Made by a program: the position numbers and the translations under genes | From: an uncultured Eubacteriales bacterium | Lineage (GTDB): Bacteria; Bacillota; Clostridia; Oscillospirales; Oscillospiraceae | Length of the DNA: 7,711 nt | Direction: 5' to 3' | NCBI GenBank assembly: GCA_900546485.1 | Contig: URDK01000107.1 | Location: 1-7,711 of the forward strand | Shown here: piece after piece, positions 7,099 to 7,711 of the stretch | How positions within the stretch are numbered: the stretch's first letter is position 1 | How the letters are laid out: the number at the start of each line of letters is the position of its first letter | Notes under the pieces: generated by a model | What the model was told of the DNA's origin: nothing | Databases searched by the model: none | What the model saw: only the letters and a program-made list of their open reading frames with translations

Positions 7099-7554
7099 TC
7101 ATATCGTCACGCTCAGCCGCACCTGCGCGACCTGAGCTTTTTGGTAAGTCTTTTCCTGTCCGTTCATCTCTATCGTGACGGCGCCGTCCGCGTAGCCGCG
7201 GAGCGTGCCTATGTGCGACTTCGCGCCCTCCACGGGCTGGTAGTGCCGCACCTCGACCTGCGAGCCCATGAACTTTTCAAAGTCGCCGGGCCGCTTGAGC
7301 TCACGCTCCACGCCCGCCGACGAGACCTCGAAAATATAGCTCGTCGGGATCGGGTCCGCCTCATCCAAAACCGGGTCCAGAGCGCGGGACACCGCCTCGC
7401 AGTCGTCTATCGAGACGCCGCCGGCCTTGTCTATATACACCCTGAGATACCAGGCCCCGGCCTCCTTGACATACTCAACGTCCCAGAGCTCACAGCCCTC
7501 CGCTTCCACTACCGGCTTAGCCAGAGCCATGACCGTCTCCGTAATTTTGCTCAT
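7099..7554 (-). CDS. rimP: Ribosome maturation factor RimP
   Basis: Factor for 30S subunit assembly; in other bacteria loss of RimP leads to slow 16S processing. The protein is 151 residues, the usual length. The N-terminal alpha/beta domain contains CELWDVEYVKEAGAWYLRVY and DKAGGVSIDDCEAVSRALDP; YIFEVSSAGVERELKRP is the family signature (usually EVSSPGLDRPL). The C-terminal SH3-like barrel follows (GSQVEVRHYQP onward). I chose the ATG at 7554 because AAAGGAG (7567-7561) lies 6 nt upstream and the protein then starts at the conserved helix. A longer frame using GTG at 7620 would translate the terminator hairpin in the leader and was rejected. It is the first gene of the operon and is followed by nusA. 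Confidence 0.97.
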   Translation of the reverse strand: MSKITETVMALAKPVVEAEGCELWDVEYVKEAGAWYLRVYIDKAGGVSIDDCEAVSRALDPVLDEADPIPTSYIFEVSSAGVERELKRPGDFEKFMGSQVEVRHYQPVEGAKSHIGTLRGYADGAVTIEMNGQEKTYQKAQVAQVRLSVTI

Positions 7555-7642
7555 CGCGCGCTCCTTTGCCACATTCTGACAGTTTATTTTATCCCAACAA
7601 AAAGAGTGGGCGGGACCCACTCAAACGTAAACTACATAACTA
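7555..7642 (-). promoter_or_regulatory. 5' leader of the rimP-nusA-infB operon
   Basis: Transcribed, non-coding leader inferred from the promoter upstream, with a start expected near 7641. It holds a terminator-like hairpin (7622-7604) with its U-run (7603-7597) and ends with the rimP Shine-Dalgarno. A 6-base segment before the hairpin (7633-7628, read AGTTTA) is fully complementary to one after it (7586-7581, read TAAACT), so the two could close a longer stem around it. The UCCC in the hairpin loop can also pair with a GGGA just after the U-run. These pairings are seen in the sequence; any regulatory switch is inference. Confidence 0.6.
7597..7622 (-). terminator. Intrinsic terminator / attenuator in the operon leader
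   Basis: Read on the minus strand, GAGTGGG (7622-7616) and CCCACTC (7610-7604) form a perfect 7-bp stem with a 5-nt loop. It is followed at once by TTTTTGTT (7603-7596). The opposite strand lacks a U-run after the stem, so it acts only leftward. It lies downstream of the promoter and 42 nt or more before the rimP ATG, so it would end transcripts before the operon is read. The short stem and the G that interrupts the U-run suggest incomplete termination, open to modulation by NusA. It could instead be the end of an unseen minus-strand gene upstream if the promoter call is wrong. Confidence 0.75.
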
Positions 7643-7647
7643 ACATT

Positions 7648-7674
7648 AGTATATTAACATATAAGGGCTGTCAA
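7648..7674 (-). promoter_or_regulatory. Sigma-A-type promoter for the rimP operon
   Basis: A perfect -35 TTGACA (7674-7669) and a TATACT -10 (7653-7648, five of six consensus bases) are separated by 15 bp, slightly short of the ideal 17. The area is AT-rich compared with the rest of the window. A 17-bp spacing would give TACTAA, a poorer match. Transcription would start near 7641. Two short inverted repeats touch this promoter (7673-7684 and 7639-7650). Confidence 0.65.
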
Positions 7675-7694
7675 TGCAAGCATTTTTTCTCATT

Positions 7695-7704
7695 AAAAGG
7701 AGGG
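7695..7704 (+). promoter_or_regulatory. Possible ribosome-binding site for a divergent gene beyond the right edge
   Basis: On the plus strand AAAAGGAGGG lies 7 bases from the window end, the right distance for a start codon just outside. This would place a rightward gene back to back with the operon. No start codon is visible and only a weak plus-strand -10 (TATATT, 7650-7655) without a matching -35 is seen, so the call is tentative. Confidence 0.3.
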
Positions 7705-7711
7705 CCGCGCG

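Noticed and set aside
6459..7178. A 239-codon plus-strand frame opposite nusA and the end of rimP
   Set aside because: Leu/Asp/Gly-rich antisense shadow of a well-conserved gene, with no family features.
7580..7595. TAAAAT as a second -10 promoter element just before rimP
   Set aside because: It matches the -10 consensus well, but no -35 lies 15-19 bp upstream; that position falls in the GC-rich terminator stem.
7555..7620. Upstream GTG start (7620) for rimP
   Set aside because: The extra 22 residues would be encoded by the terminator hairpin and leader, there is no ribosome-binding site, and the ATG at 7554 has a good one.
7673..7690. Plus-strand hairpin AATGC/GCATT followed by T-run as a terminator
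   Set aside because: A 5-bp AT-containing stem with a 2-base loop is too unstable for an RNA hairpin, and no plus-strand gene ends before it.

Overview
The window is a housekeeping operon from a GC-rich member of the Firmicutes, most likely a gut-type clostridium related to Oscillospiraceae/Ruminococcaceae. That placement rests on three things: the gene order rimP-nusA-ylxR(rnpM)-ylxQ-infB-rbfA-nrnA-truB-ribF; a short NusA lacking C-terminal acidic repeats; and a DHH-type NrnA between rbfA and truB. The taxon is inferred from gene order and protein style, not from a database search. All nine genes lie on the minus strand, so the operon reads from the right end of the window to the left.

Layout in the direction of transcription. 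Positions 7711-7555 are the only sizeable non-coding stretch. They hold a sigma-A-like promoter (-35 TTGACA, -10 TATACT) and a leader of about 87 nt containing a 7-bp hairpin followed by an interrupted U-run, which looks like an intrinsic terminator/attenuator placed ahead of rimP. Then come rimP (7554-7099), nusA (7079-6027), ylxR/rnpM (5995-5714), ylxQ (about 5730-5314), infB (5321-2928), rbfA (2926-2546), nrnA (2565-1618), truB (1633-758) and the first 251 codons of ribF (753-1, cut by the window edge). Junctions are tight: 19 and 31 nt gaps early on, then overlaps of 8 to 20 nt or gaps of 1 to 4 nt. This is what a single translationally coupled transcript would look like.

The genes form one theme, making and running the translation apparatus. 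RimP and RbfA mature the 30S subunit, IF2 starts translation, and TruB makes psi55 in tRNA. NusA couples transcription to RNA structure. YlxR/RnpM and YlxQ are small RNA-binding proteins, NrnA clears nanoRNA and pAp, and RibF makes FMN and FAD.

I found no undescribed multi-gene system. The points worth a second look are the leader attenuator (a candidate for NusA autoregulation), a ylxQ gene with no usual start codon at the expected place but a well-placed Shine-Dalgarno before an ACG, heavy AUA isoleucine codon use despite high GC, and a Gln/Pro-rich linker in IF2. Most other long open frames are antisense shadows produced by the GC-rich codon pattern.
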